A stretch of 64,000 bases of DNA from Kitasatospora xanthocidica (GCF_014656195.1 NZ_BNBY01000019.1:62722-126721); one strand, 5' to 3'. Counted from the first letter of the stretch, positions 7,973 through 15,540 are shown. Program-made: numbers and translations. Notes: generated by a model from the letters alone, not told the origin.

Positions 7973-8398
7973 ATGACAGTGCCGATGACAGCCGCGGAGC
8001 TGTACCACCACGGGTTGCGACTGCTGCTGGAGAAGGACGTCTCCGGCTGGGTGGACCTGTGGGACGAGGACGGCGTGCTTGAATTCCCCTTCGCGCCCCA
8101 GGGCTGGCCGACCCGCCTGGAGGGCAAGGCCGCGGTCGGCGAGTACATGCGGCACTACCCCGACCACATCGACCTGCACGACTTCCCCGAGGTGACGATC
8201 CACCAGACCGTCGCCCCCGGGACGATCGTGGTGGAGATGCGCGGGGTCGGCCGCCTGGTGGCGACGGACAGCCCCTTCGACCTGACCTACATCGCCGTGG
8301 TCACCGTCAAGGACGGGCGCATCACCTCCTACCGCGACTACTGGAACCCCCTCGCCGTGGCGCAGACCGGCGCCGACTTCCTGGCAGCGACCCGATGA
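7973..8398 (+). CDS. SnoaL/NTF2-like small protein
   Basis: A 141-residue NTF2-superfamily protein with the SnoaL-like pattern: an N-terminal helix with TAAELYHHGLRLLLEKD, the conserved WVDLWDEDGVLEFPFAP strand, and a C-terminal VVTVKDGRITSYRDYWNP. Such proteins act as small isomerases, hydratases or stress proteins; the closest are stand-alone detoxification proteins. The ATG at 7973 is preferred over the longer frame because the latter runs through both operators. Its stop overlaps the next ATG (ATGA), so it is translationally coupled to the NmrA-like gene. Confidence 0.85.
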   Translation: MTVPMTAAELYHHGLRLLLEKDVSGWVDLWDEDGVLEFPFAPQGWPTRLEGKAAVGEYMRHYPDHIDLHDFPEVTIHQTVAPGTIVVEMRGVGRLVATDSPFDLTYIAVVTVKDGRITSYRDYWNPLAVAQTGADFLAATR

Positions 8399-9243
8399 AC
8401 GCACCCGGCACCACCCTGGTCATCGGGGCCACCGGCACCACCGGCCGCCGCGTCGTCGCCGGACTGACCGCCGAGGGGCATCGCGTCAAGGCCGCCGGCC
8501 GGACCGCCGCCGCGGTGACGGGAGCCCGGGCCGTCCGCTTCGACTGGGACGTTCCCGCGACCTGGAGCGAGGCCGTCGACGGCGTCGACCGCGTCTACCT
8601 CGTCCCGCCCATCGGATCCGCCGAGCCGGCCGCGGTCATGCTGCCCTTCCTCCGCCAGGCCCGTGCGGCCGGCGTGCACCGCGCCGTGCTGCTCAGCTCC
8701 TCGGCGATCCCCGTCGGCGGTCCGGCGGTGGGCCGGGTCCACCAGGAGCTGCCCGGCCTGTTCGAGCAGTGGGCGGTGCTGCGGCCCTCCTGGTTCATGC
8801 AGAACTTCACCGGCTCCATGCCCCACGCGCGCAGCATCCGCGAGGACGGCGCCGTCCTGACGGCCACGGGGAACGGCCGCGTCGGGTTCGTCGACGCCGA
8901 GGACATCGCCGCCGTCGCCGTCCGCGCCCTGACCGACGACCGGTCCCCCGACACCGACCTGGTCCTGACCGGGCCGGAGACGCTCAGCTACGACGACGTC
9001 GCCGCGACCGTCGCCGCGGTCACCGGCCGTCCCGTCGTCCACCGGCACCTGACGTACGAGCAGCTGCGCGACCGCTGGGCGGCCGAGATACCACCGGCCT
9101 TCGCCACCATGCTGGCCGGCATGGACCGCGCCATCGCCGCCGGCGCGGAGGACCGCACCACGGACACCGTCCAGCGCCTCACCGGCCGCCCCCCGGGCAC
9201 CTTCCGCGCCTTCGCCGAACGGGAGCTGTCCGGAAGCCGTTGA
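8395..9243 (+). CDS. NmrA-like NAD(P)-binding protein
   Basis: A 282-residue NmrA/HSCARG-type atypical SDR. It has a Rossmann motif VIGATGTTGRRV (about residues 9-20), the central VHRAVLLSSSAI strand, and the LRPSWFMQNF signature of the group. It resembles NAD(P)H-azoreductase or quinone-linked family members. It overlaps the upstream SnoaL-like gene by four bases and is followed by a strong hairpin at 9257-9308. Both genes are probably repressed by the neighbouring TetR protein and induced by a small toxic compound; the inducer is unknown. Confidence 0.87.
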   Translation: MNAPGTTLVIGATGTTGRRVVAGLTAEGHRVKAAGRTAAAVTGARAVRFDWDVPATWSEAVDGVDRVYLVPPIGSAEPAAVMLPFLRQARAAGVHRAVLLSSSAIPVGGPAVGRVHQELPGLFEQWAVLRPSWFMQNFTGSMPHARSIREDGAVLTATGNGRVGFVDAEDIAAVAVRALTDDRSPDTDLVLTGPETLSYDDVAATVAAVTGRPVVHRHLTYEQLRDRWAAEIPPAFATMLAGMDRAIAAGAEDRTTDTVQRLTGRPPGTFRAFAERELSGSR

Positions 9244-9256
9244 GGTCCACGACGGT

Positions 9257-9308
9257 CCGCCGGCCGGAGGAGGAGCGCGGGGCCACCCGGGCGCCCGCCG
9301 GCCGGCGG
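9257..9308. terminator. Hairpin after the NmrA-like gene
   Basis: Perfect 11-base arms CCGCCGGCCGG and CCGGCCGGCGG at 9257-9267 and 9298-9308 enclose a 30-base loop, 14 bases after the stop. Confidence 0.55.
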
Positions 9309-9426
9309 TAGCGCGTATCGTCGGATGGCGCGACGGCACCATCCGACCCGCTTCGCGCCACGCGCGCCCACCGGACACCGTGAACCCGCCCGGGGGCCGC
9401 GACAGGCCGAGGACGAAGGAGGAAGC

Positions 9427-10077
9427 GTGGCCCAGCGCACGGAGCGCGAGGAGCGCACTGACCGTACGGGGCGCACCGACCGTACGGGGCGCACCGAGCG
9501 CGCGGACGCCCTGCGCAACCGGGAGGCCGTCCTGGCCGCCGCCGACGCGCTCTTCGCCGCCAGCAGCAGCCCCCACAGCGTGTCGATGGACGACATCGCG
9601 GCAGCCGCGGGCGTGGGCAAGGGCACCCTCTTCCGCCGCTTCGGCGACCGCGCCGGCCTGATCGGCGCCGTCATCGCCTCCCGCCTGGAACCCCTCCGGA
9701 AAGCACAGGACGCGGCGGCGTCCGCACCACGGCAGCGGGTGCTGGACCTGCTCGACGCCGCGCTGCGCTTCAAGATCGAGAACCGGAACCTGATGGCGGC
9801 GGCGGAGGGCGCCGGACTCGGCAGCCCCTACCAGGCCGCGCACTACGCCTGGTGGCACGAGACGCTCCGGGCGGCCCTGGACCAGGTGCCCGGCGTCCGC
9901 GCCGCGGACTTCACCGCCCACGCCCTGCTGGCCGCCCTCCGCGCGGACCTCGTGGCACACCTGATCGACGATCGGAAGATGACGCCCGAGGCCCTGCGCT
10001 CCGCGCTCGCGGCCCACCTCGACAACGTCCTCGGCAGCAGCTCCGGTCCGCCGGAGTCCACGCCCAAGGAGGCCTGA
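9427..10077 (+). CDS. TetR-family repressor
   Basis: A 216-residue TetR-family regulator. The helix-turn-helix is at about residues 50-75 (MDDIAAAAGVGKGTLFRRFGDRAGLI). The C-terminal ligand domain contains WWHETLRAALDQVPGV. The GTG start follows a GAAGGAGG ribosome site. The N-terminal tail has a tandem repeat, TDRTGRTDRTGRTER, encoded by an 18-base DNA duplication at about 9460-9500. It lies immediately downstream of the SnoaL-like/NmrA-like operon, whose promoter carries two CGGACC-N3-GGTCCG sites. Control of that operon is inferred. Confidence 0.87.
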   Translation: MAQRTEREERTDRTGRTDRTGRTERADALRNREAVLAAADALFAASSSPHSVSMDDIAAAAGVGKGTLFRRFGDRAGLIGAVIASRLEPLRKAQDAAASAPRQRVLDLLDAALRFKIENRNLMAAAEGAGLGSPYQAAHYAWWHETLRAALDQVPGVRAADFTAHALLAALRADLVAHLIDDRKMTPEALRSALAAHLDNVLGSSSGPPESTPKEA

Positions 10078-10116
10078 GGGGCCGGCCCCGCTCCCCAGAC
10101 CGCCGGCCGGGGGTGC

Positions 10117-10209
10117 TCAGCCGCCGTCCCGGACCGCGGTGAGGCACTGCTCGCAGAGGTCCGCCAGATCGAGTCGGCCCTCGTGCCCGGCCCAGATCTC
10201 GGTGGCATC
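10117..10209 (-). pseudogene. Possible C-terminal remnant of a regulator
   Basis: A minus-strand frame directly after the MBL gene reads ATEIWAGHEGRLDLADLCEQ and ends at a stop at 10117-10119. It resembles the C-terminal helix of a TetR-type regulator, but no start or N-terminal half is present. It may be a decayed end or chance coding. Confidence 0.25.
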
Positions 10210-10213
10210 GGCC

Positions 10214-11116
10214 TCAGGAAGCGGGGACGGGCTCCAACCGGTAGGCGTCCCCGTGGGCGACCACGCGGCCGGCGGTGGGCGGGGCGAAGTGGGTGCCGAG
10301 GAGGAGGGTGTCCGTGCCGACGAGGGAGCCGAGCAGCGTGCGGCGGGTGGCCTCGGACTTCCGCGGGTCGATGTCGACGCAGGCGCCGATGGCGGGGTGG
10401 GCGAGCTGGACGGGGTGGTGGACGCAGTCGCCGGAGATCAGCGCCGTCTCCCCCTGGCTGGTCAGTTCCACCGCGACGTGGCCGGGGGTGTGGCCGGGGG
10501 TCGGGATCAAGCGCAGGCCGGGGGCGATCTCGGCCCCCTTGTGCGGGACGTCGACCGTGCTCAGCAGACCCGCCCGTTCGACCGGGATCACGGAGTCGCG
10601 GAACATCTGTTCGCGTGCCTCCTCCATGTCGTACGTGGCCCAGAACTCCCGCTCGGCGCGGGAGGTGAGGTAGCGGGCGTTGGGGAAGGTGGGGACCCAT
10701 TCGCCGTTCACCTGCCGTGTGTTCCAGCCGACGTGATCGGCGTGCAGGTGAGTGAGGATCACCAGGTCGACGGAGTCCGGGGGGAAACCGGCGGCGGTGA
10801 GGCGCTCCAGGAAGTCGGTCCGCAGGTTGTGCCAGGCCGGGTTGGCCCGCTCCTTGCCGTTGCCGATGCCGGTGTCGACGAGAACGCGCAGCCCGTTCAC
10901 GACGAACGCGAAGCTGTGGCTGTCGATGTGCAGGCTCCCGTCCCGGCCGGCGAAGTGGGGGTGCAGCCAGTCCTGGGCGGTCACCACCTCAGGGGTGGCG
11001 TCGGGCAGCAGCCAGGGTCCGGTCGCGGGCGGCAGGGCGACCTCGTCGACGCGGTGGACGGTGACGCCGCCCACGGTCCAGGAGGGAATGGGGGTGGCGG
11101 CGGGGGAGGTGTGCAT
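10214..11116 (-). CDS. MBL-fold metallo-hydrolase
   Basis: A 300-residue metallo-beta-lactamase-fold enzyme with the full metal motif HLHADH in VILTHLHADHVGWN. A later His is in PTPGHTPGHVAVEL, the Asp in LISGDCVHHPVQL, and a final His in LLLGTHFAPPTAG. The pattern is that of AttM/AiiB-type lactonases and related hydrolases, which act on lactones or thioesters in the cytoplasm. Quorum-quenching activity cannot be claimed. The gene is divergent from the AtzG-like/amidase pair, across a strongly palindromic region, so the three genes are likely under one regulator. Confidence 0.88.
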   Translation of the reverse strand: MHTSPAATPIPSWTVGGVTVHRVDEVALPPATGPWLLPDATPEVVTAQDWLHPHFAGRDGSLHIDSHSFAFVVNGLRVLVDTGIGNGKERANPAWHNLRTDFLERLTAAGFPPDSVDLVILTHLHADHVGWNTRQVNGEWVPTFPNARYLTSRAEREFWATYDMEEAREQMFRDSVIPVERAGLLSTVDVPHKGAEIAPGLRLIPTPGHTPGHVAVELTSQGETALISGDCVHHPVQLAHPAIGACVDIDPRKSEATRRTLLGSLVGTDTLLLGTHFAPPTAGRVVAHGDAYRLEPVPAS

Positions 11117-11140
11117 GGTGTGTCGGTTCCTTTGTTCTCT

Positions 11141-11308
11141 TCAGTGGGAGCGGTCGGCTTCGGGGCGGGCCGCCCCGCGTCGTGACGCGGTGAGCGCCGC
11201 CAGGGCCGCTAGGGCCAGGAGGGCGGCGGTGATGGCGTAGGCGTGACGGTGACCGTGGGGGCGTCGGACATGACGTCGGGCATGGGACTCCTTCCGCAAA
11301 TGCAACAC
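11141..11308 (-). CDS. Possible small His-rich membrane peptide
   Basis: A 55-residue frame read from a GTG at 11308 contains HGHRHAYAITAALLALAALA, a His-rich stretch running into one plausible membrane helix, and stops 24 bases before the MBL start. It lacks a clear ribosome site and overlaps the operator, so it may be spurious. An alternative 24-residue leader begins at the ATG that follows AAGGAG on the same strand at about 11282. Confidence 0.2.
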   Translation of the reverse strand: MLHLRKESHARRHVRRPHGHRHAYAITAALLALAALAALTASRRGAARPEADRSH

Positions 11309-11372
11309 ATTTGCTTTAGTGCGACCATAGGGCCTACGGTCGCACTAAAGCAAACTGTTGGCTTTTAGTGCG
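11296..11372. promoter_or_regulatory. Complex operator between divergent MBL and amidase genes
   Basis: Perfect 17-base arms at 11310-11326 and 11338-11354, centred on an 11-base spacer, contain the core GCTTTAGTGCGACC. A further half-site GCTTTTAGTGCG lies at 11361-11372. A separate 7-base palindrome, GCAAATG/CATTTGC, spans 11296-11314 and overlaps the first arm. The region is AT-rich for this genome. It must hold both divergent promoters. Confidence 0.75.
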
Positions 11373-11413
11373 GGGGCGCTTCGCTGCCACGCCCCCTGAC
11401 CAGGAGAAACCAC

Positions 11414-11623
11414 GTGCCCTCCGCTGAACTCACGCCGCCCGAGGCCGCCCGCTGGGCCGCCCGTGCCGGACTTCCGCTGCCCGACGACCGCCACGCCGCG
11501 GTCGCCGCCACCGCTGACCACATCCACTCCGTCGTCGCGGTCCTGCGCGAGCTGGACTTCGGGGACACCCCGCCCGCCAGCGCCTACCGCGCCGGAAAGG
11601 AGAAGCACGATGCAGCCGTATGA
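11414..11623 (+). CDS. AtzG/DUF4089-like small amidase subunit
   Basis: A 69-residue protein with the pattern of AtzG-like, GatC-like small subunits (DUF4089): LTPPEAARWAARAGLPLPDDR, then a long helix, then ELDFGDTPPASAYRAG. In the AtzE/AtzG biuret-hydrolase system such a subunit binds and stabilises an amidase-signature enzyme. The GTG start follows an AGGAGAAA ribosome site. The end overlaps the amidase start by 14 bases, so the two are translationally coupled, which supports a stable complex. It is too short to be found by length criteria but is well supported by context. Confidence 0.8.
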   Translation: MPSAELTPPEAARWAARAGLPLPDDRHAAVAATADHIHSVVAVLRELDFGDTPPASAYRAGKEKHDAAV

Positions 11624-13001
11624 GCTGACCCTGGCCGACGCCGCGCAGCAGATCCGGGCCCGCCGGCTGTCCCCCGTCGAGCTGGTGGACTCGGTCCTCG
11701 ACCGCATCGACCAGGTGGACCCGCACGTCGGGGCGTACGTCGCGGTCACCGCCGAGCAGGCCCGCGGCGCGGCGCGGGAGGCCGAGCAGGAAGCGGCCCG
11801 CGGCGTGTTCCGGGGGCCGCTGCACGGCGTCCCGGTCGCGCTCAAGGACCTGATCGACGTCGCCGGTTCGGCCACCAGCGCCAGCTCCCGGGTCCGGGCC
11901 GGCCACCGCGCGGCCGCCGACAGCACGGTCGCCGCCCGGCTGCGGGCCGCAGGCTCCGTCCTGGTCGGCAAGACCCACACCCACGAGTTCGCCTACGGCC
12001 TGACCACCCCGCAGACCGGCAACGCCTGGGACCGCGGCCGGGTCGCGGGAGGCTCCAGCGGCGGGTCCGCCGTCGCGGTGGCGGCCGGGGCGGCGACCTT
12101 CGCCCTCGGCACCGACACCGGCGGGTCGATCCGGGTGCCCGCCGCGCTGAACGGGGTCGTCGGCTTCAAGCCCACCTACGGGCTGGTGCCACGCCACGGC
12201 GTCACGTCGCTGTCCTGGTCACTGGACCACGTCGGACCGGTCACCCGCACCGTCGAGGACGCAGCCCTGGTCCTGACCGTCCTCGCCGGGCACGACCCGC
12301 GTGACCCCGCCGCGCTGGACACCCCCGCCGTCGACTACCGGCCGGAACCGGAGCCGGACCTGACGGGCGTGCGCGTCGGGGTACCGCGCAACTACTACTT
12401 CGACCATGTCGACGCGGAGGTGGAGACCACCGTCCGCCGGGGCATCGCGCAGCTGGAGACGCTCGGCGCCCGTCTCGTCGAGATCGACATCCCGATGACC
12501 AGGTACATCCAGGCCACCCAGTGGGGGCTGATGGTGCCGGAGGCCACCGCCTACCACGAGGGCACGCTGCGTACGGTCCCCGAGCTGTACCAGGCGGACG
12601 TCCGCATCCTCCTGGAGGCCGGTGAGCTGATGGGCGCGGGCGACTATCTGCGTGCCCAGCGCTCCCGGACGCTCATGCGGGAGGAATGGGCCCGCGTTCT
12701 GGAGAAGGTCGACGTGATCGCCGCCCCGGCGGTCCCGATGACCGCGGTGAAGGCCGGTCAGGACAGTGTCACCTGGTCCGACGGCACGGTCGAGAGCGTC
12801 TCCGACGCCTACGTGCGTCTGTCCTCCCCGGCCAACATCACCGGAGTACCCGCCCTGTCCGTCCCGGTGGGCCACGACACGGCGGGCCTGCCGATCGGCA
12901 TGCAGCTGCTCGGACGGCCCCTCGGCGAGCGGCAGCTGCTGCGGGTGGGCCACGCCTACGAGCGGACGCAGTCCGCCCGACCGCTCGCGCCGACCGCCTG
13001 A
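11610..13001 (+). CDS. Amidase-signature enzyme (AtzE/GatA-like)
   Basis: A 463-residue amidase-signature enzyme. The catalytic Lys is K79 in PVALKDLID. The Gly/Ser-rich signature GGSSGGSAVAVAAG lies near residues 150-165, with the cis-Ser and nucleophilic Ser in DTGGSIRVPA. Its size and the coupled AtzG-like subunit suggest a heterotetrameric AtzE-type hydrolase of a small amide rather than tRNA amidation, since no gatB is nearby. The promoter region carries a large palindrome at 11310-11354. A strong terminator at 13012-13043 ends the unit before the TetR gene. Confidence 0.9.
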   Translation: MQPYELTLADAAQQIRARRLSPVELVDSVLDRIDQVDPHVGAYVAVTAEQARGAAREAEQEAARGVFRGPLHGVPVALKDLIDVAGSATSASSRVRAGHRAAADSTVAARLRAAGSVLVGKTHTHEFAYGLTTPQTGNAWDRGRVAGGSSGGSAVAVAAGAATFALGTDTGGSIRVPAALNGVVGFKPTYGLVPRHGVTSLSWSLDHVGPVTRTVEDAALVLTVLAGHDPRDPAALDTPAVDYRPEPEPDLTGVRVGVPRNYYFDHVDAEVETTVRRGIAQLETLGARLVEIDIPMTRYIQATQWGLMVPEATAYHEGTLRTVPELYQADVRILLEAGELMGAGDYLRAQRSRTLMREEWARVLEKVDVIAAPAVPMTAVKAGQDSVTWSDGTVESVSDAYVRLSSPANITGVPALSVPVGHDTAGLPIGMQLLGRPLGERQLLRVGHAYERTQSARPLAPTA

Positions 13002-13011
13002 GAACGGCATA

Positions 13012-13043
13012 CGGGCCGGGCCGGAACCGTCCGGCCCGGCCCG
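13012..13043. terminator. Terminator after the amidase
   Basis: A perfect 13-base stem, CGGGCCGGGCCGG with its complement around a 6-base loop, starts 11 bases after the stop. Flanking bases extend the pairing. Confidence 0.8.
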
Positions 13044-13177
13044 GCCTGTATGCGTTCGGCTCCGGTCGGGATCAGGACCGGATGCCCGCAGCGAGGAGAT
13101 CGGCAAGGGGGGCCTGGCGCCGCCGTCGAGCCGGCATGCTCCTCCTAAACGCAATATCCGTGCTTTAAGATGGAGTC

Positions 13178-13756
13178 ATGAGTCGCAAGCCGATGGCGCG
13201 CCCCGGCGGGCGCAGTGCACGGGTCCAGGCTTCGGTGCACACCGCCGTCCGCGAACTCCTGTCGGAGCAGGGCCGCGACGCGGTGACCGTCCCGCTGGTC
13301 GCCCAGCGCGCCGGAGTCACCCCCTCGACGATCTATCGCCGCTGGGGCGACCTTCAGGAGCTGCTGTCGGACGTCGCGGTGGAGCGCCTGCGGCCCGACA
13401 CAGCGCCGGAGAACCACGGCGACCTGCTGTCCGACCTGACGGCCTGGGCCGAACAGTTCCTCGACGAGATGTCGTCCCCCTCCGGCCGCGCCTACATCCG
13501 TGACGCTCTGCTCGGCGACCGGGACGGCAGCAACGCCGGCCGGTGCTCGGCCTACGCGGCCGAACAGATCGACGTCATGCTCGCCCGCGCGATCGGTCGC
13601 GAGGAGAAAACCCCCGACGTCGAGACGGCGATGGATCGCGTGGTCGCCCCCATGATGTACCGCATCCTCTTCCGCCCGGCCGGACTCGACGCCGCGTACG
13701 CCCGTCGGCTCGTGACCGACCTCCTCGACGCCGGCGAAAAACACCCCCTCCCATGA
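13178..13756 (+). CDS. TetR/AcrR-family regulator
   Basis: A 192-residue TetR-family protein. The helix-turn-helix is at about residues 38-62 (VPLVAQRAGVTPSTIYRRWGDL), the wing-free architecture is normal, and the C-terminal domain is of the TetR_C_16 type (AYIRDALLGDR, then VVAPMMYRILFRP). The ATG at 13178 lies close behind an AT-rich promoter (CTTTAAGAT). It sits downstream of the amidase unit and could bind the palindrome at 11310-11354, but its own promoter does not clearly carry the same sequence, so the link is only a guess. Confidence 0.87.
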   Translation: MSRKPMARPGGRSARVQASVHTAVRELLSEQGRDAVTVPLVAQRAGVTPSTIYRRWGDLQELLSDVAVERLRPDTAPENHGDLLSDLTAWAEQFLDEMSSPSGRAYIRDALLGDRDGSNAGRCSAYAAEQIDVMLARAIGREEKTPDVETAMDRVVAPMMYRILFRPAGLDAAYARRLVTDLLDAGEKHPLP

Positions 13757-13792
13757 TCCCGCGCAGCACGAGGAAGTCGGGTACGTGCCGGC

Positions 13793-14110
13793 GTGGACGG
13801 CCGTCGACGGCAGTGGACAGGAGGAACGGCCGGGCGAAGAGGGCCGTCAGCCACCGGTCCCGCGAACGTCACCGTCACCATCGGGGAAGCGACCTTCGGC
13901 ATCACCGGTGACCGGCGCCACGGCACGGAGACGGTCCAGCCCGCGGGATCGGCCCAGTGCTCAGCGCCGACATGGGACCCGAAGGCCGACTACGACAAGG
14001 GGGCGGTCGTCACGCACAAGAACCACCGCTGGGTCGCCCAGTACTGGGCCGACAAGGGCGGTGAACCGGGCGTCGCCCCGGTCTGGAGGAACATCAGCCC
14101 CCACGACTGA
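13793..14110 (+). pseudogene. Fragment with a chitin-binding (CBM5/12) domain
   Basis: The last 50 or so residues form a complete-looking carbohydrate-binding module of family 5/12: CSAPTWDPKADYDKGAVV, followed by HRWVAQYWADKGGEPG and VWRNI. The aromatic residues expected on the binding face are present. Upstream there is no signal peptide or catalytic domain, only a low-quality Arg/Gly-rich stretch. This is best read as the C-terminal scrap of a secreted chitinase or chitin-active oxygenase, although a short expressed peptide cannot be excluded. Confidence 0.6.
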
Positions 14111-14128
14111 CCACCGACAGAGAAGCAT

Positions 14129-14181
14129 GATGAGGGTGCCCAGAGGACGGTCGTGCCGACCGTCCTCTGGGCACCCTCATC
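14129..14181. repeat. Perfect 24-base inverted repeat
   Basis: The arms at 14129-14152 and 14158-14181 match without a mismatch, with a 5-base spacer. The right arm codes for the first residues of the hydrolase remnant. It is far stronger than needed for termination and lies between two gene fragments, so it may be a rearrangement scar. Confidence 0.85.
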
Positions 14182-14692
14182 GCCACCGGCGAGCAAGGAC
14201 CCCGCCAAGCGCCGCGGTGTGCTCTTCACCAATCCGGGCGGCCCCGGCGTCCCGGGACTCGGCTACCCGACGGCCCTCGTCGCCGCGGGGCTGCCGAAGG
14301 ACGTCGTCGACTCCTACGACCTGATCGGTTTCGACCCGCGGGGCGTCGGCCGCAGCACGCCGGTCACCTGTGACCTGACACCGTGGCAGCAGCAACGCGG
14401 CAGCAGCAACGCGGCAGCTTCCCGCCGTACGCGCACACCGCGGCCGACGTCGCCCGGGAGGCGGAGAACGCGCGGGCCGTCGCCCGGCAGTGCGCCGCCT
14501 CGCGGACCGGGTGGATGCTGCCGCACACCACCACCGCGAACACCGCACGCGACATGGACCGGATCCGCGCGGCGCTGGGCGAGCCGAAGGCCTCCTACTT
14601 CGGCACCTCCTACGGCAGTTACCTCGGCGCGGCCTACGCCTCGATGTTCCCCGAGCGCGGCGACCGGATCCTGCTCGACAGCAACCTCGGCC
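14153..14692 (+). pseudogene. Frameshifted N-terminal half of a secreted-peptidase-type alpha/beta hydrolase
   Basis: The first part encodes VLFTNPGGPGVPGLGYP and DLIGFDPRGVGRSTPVTCDL, the signature of streptomycete tripeptidyl-aminopeptidase-like hydrolases (compare the intact gene at 45405). The frame then breaks at a 14-base tandem duplication (14385-14398 and 14399-14412). It continues in another frame as SFPPYAHTAADVAREAENAR up to the nucleophile elbow FGTSYGSYLGAAYASM. Removing one duplicate copy restores the frame exactly. The signal peptide and the C-terminal half are missing, so the gene is dead. Confidence 0.82.
14385..14412 (+). repeat. 14-base tandem duplication causing a frameshift
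   Basis: GGCAGCAGCAACGC occurs twice in direct succession. Because 14 is not a multiple of three, it shifts the hydrolase reading frame from one that ends in noise to the frame carrying the rest of the protein. Confidence 0.88.
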
Positions 14693-14929
14693 GCCGGAGT
14701 CTTCACGTACAAGACGGTCCAGCAGGGGGCGGCCACCAGCATGGTCGCGGCCGTCGCCCCGGAGTTCGCCCACTCCGGGGGCCACTACCTCGACGACGCG
14801 CGAGAGGCCTACACCGTGCCGAACGACGCCGACCTCGCGCAGCACCCGCACGGTGTCAAGGAATGGGCGCTCGATCCCGCCGTCGCCGAGCGCCTCTGGG
14901 CGGTCTCGACCGACCTGCTCCGCGCCTGA
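14693..14929 (+). pseudogene. C-terminal remnant of an SDR oxidoreductase
   Basis: The sequence GVFTYKTVQQGAATSMVAA, with GGHYLDDAREAYTVPND and ALDPAVAERLWAVSTDLL, is the typical tail of retinol-dehydrogenase-like SDRs in streptomycetes, where it follows the Tyr-Lys active site. Nothing N-terminal to it survives. It is joined directly, after a deletion, to the unrelated hydrolase fragment at about 14690, creating a chimeric remnant. Confidence 0.7.
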
Positions 14930-15041
14930 GCTCTCGAGCCTCTCGACGCCGCGACACCCCGCGTCGATCGCGGGCTCGGCTGAACGGGAAACCACCGCGA
15001 AGACGCTCGTCGAAAAAAATTCTGCGCGGATACGTCCGCCG

Positions 15042-15068
15042 TGTCGATCCGCGGTCGCGCCGTTCGAC
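15042..15068 (+). promoter_or_regulatory. ECF42-type promoter of the DGPF gene
   Basis: TGTCGA at 15042-15047 and CGAC at 15065-15068, with a 17-base spacer, match the ECF42 target motif known from streptomycetes (TGTCGA at -35, CGA/TC at -10). It precedes the DGPF/ECF42 operon, as expected for autoregulation. Confidence 0.75.
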
Positions 15069-15078
15069 CTGGGAGTGA

Positions 15079-15100
15079 GAGGGTCGACAGAACGACCCTC
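15079..15100 (+). other. Hairpin in the 5-prime leader of the DGPF gene
   Basis: GAGGGTCG and CGACCCTC pair around a 6-base loop, just downstream of the likely transcription start and before the AAGGAG ribosome site at 15108-15113. Confidence 0.55.
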
Positions 15101-15120
15101 CCCGAACAAGGAGAACGGCC

Positions 15121-15540
15121 ATGGCGAAGTACATGCTGATCATGCGGGGCACGGACGAGTCCGTGGCCAAGATGATGGAGACGCCCTTCGAGGAGATGCT
15201 CGAAACGGTGGGCCGCTTCAACGAGGAGCTGATCCGGGCGGGCGTGCTCGTCGCCGCCGAGGGGCTGGACGACCCGTCCCAGGGCGTGGTGGTCGACTTC
15301 GACGGGGAGACCCCGGTGGTCACCGACGGCCCGTACGGTGAGACGAAGGAGCTGTTCGGCGGCTTCTACCTGATCGACGTCGCCTCCAAGGAGGAGGCGG
15401 TCGAGTGGGCCAAGCGGCTCCCGGCCGTCGCCGGCTCGAAGTGCGAGGTCCGCCGGGTGCCCGGTATCGAGGAGTTCCCGCAGGACAACGAGTGGATCGT
15501 CAAGGAGCGGGCGTGGCGCGAGCGGACCGGCCAGCTGTGA
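15121..15540 (+). CDS. DGPF/YCII-domain protein, ECF42 partner
   Basis: A 139-residue protein of the YCII-related DGPF family: MAKYMLIMRGTDES, with the family signature VVTDGPYGETKELFGGFYLI near residues 62-81 and a C-terminal VRRVPGIEEFP. These small ferredoxin-like proteins are genetically tied to ECF42 sigma factors and probably belong to their regulon. The ATG follows AAGGAG at a normal distance. The stop overlaps the sigma factor GTG (GTGA), so translation is coupled. Confidence 0.92.
   Translation: MAKYMLIMRGTDESVAKMMETPFEEMLETVGRFNEELIRAGVLVAAEGLDDPSQGVVVDFDGETPVVTDGPYGETKELFGGFYLIDVASKEEAVEWAKRLPAVAGSKCEVRRVPGIEEFPQDNEWIVKERAWRERTGQL

Noticed and set aside
10199-11116. The MBL hydrolase as an AHL-lactonase quorum-quenching enzyme
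   Set aside because: The fold and motifs fit, but nothing in sequence or neighbours fixes the substrate.
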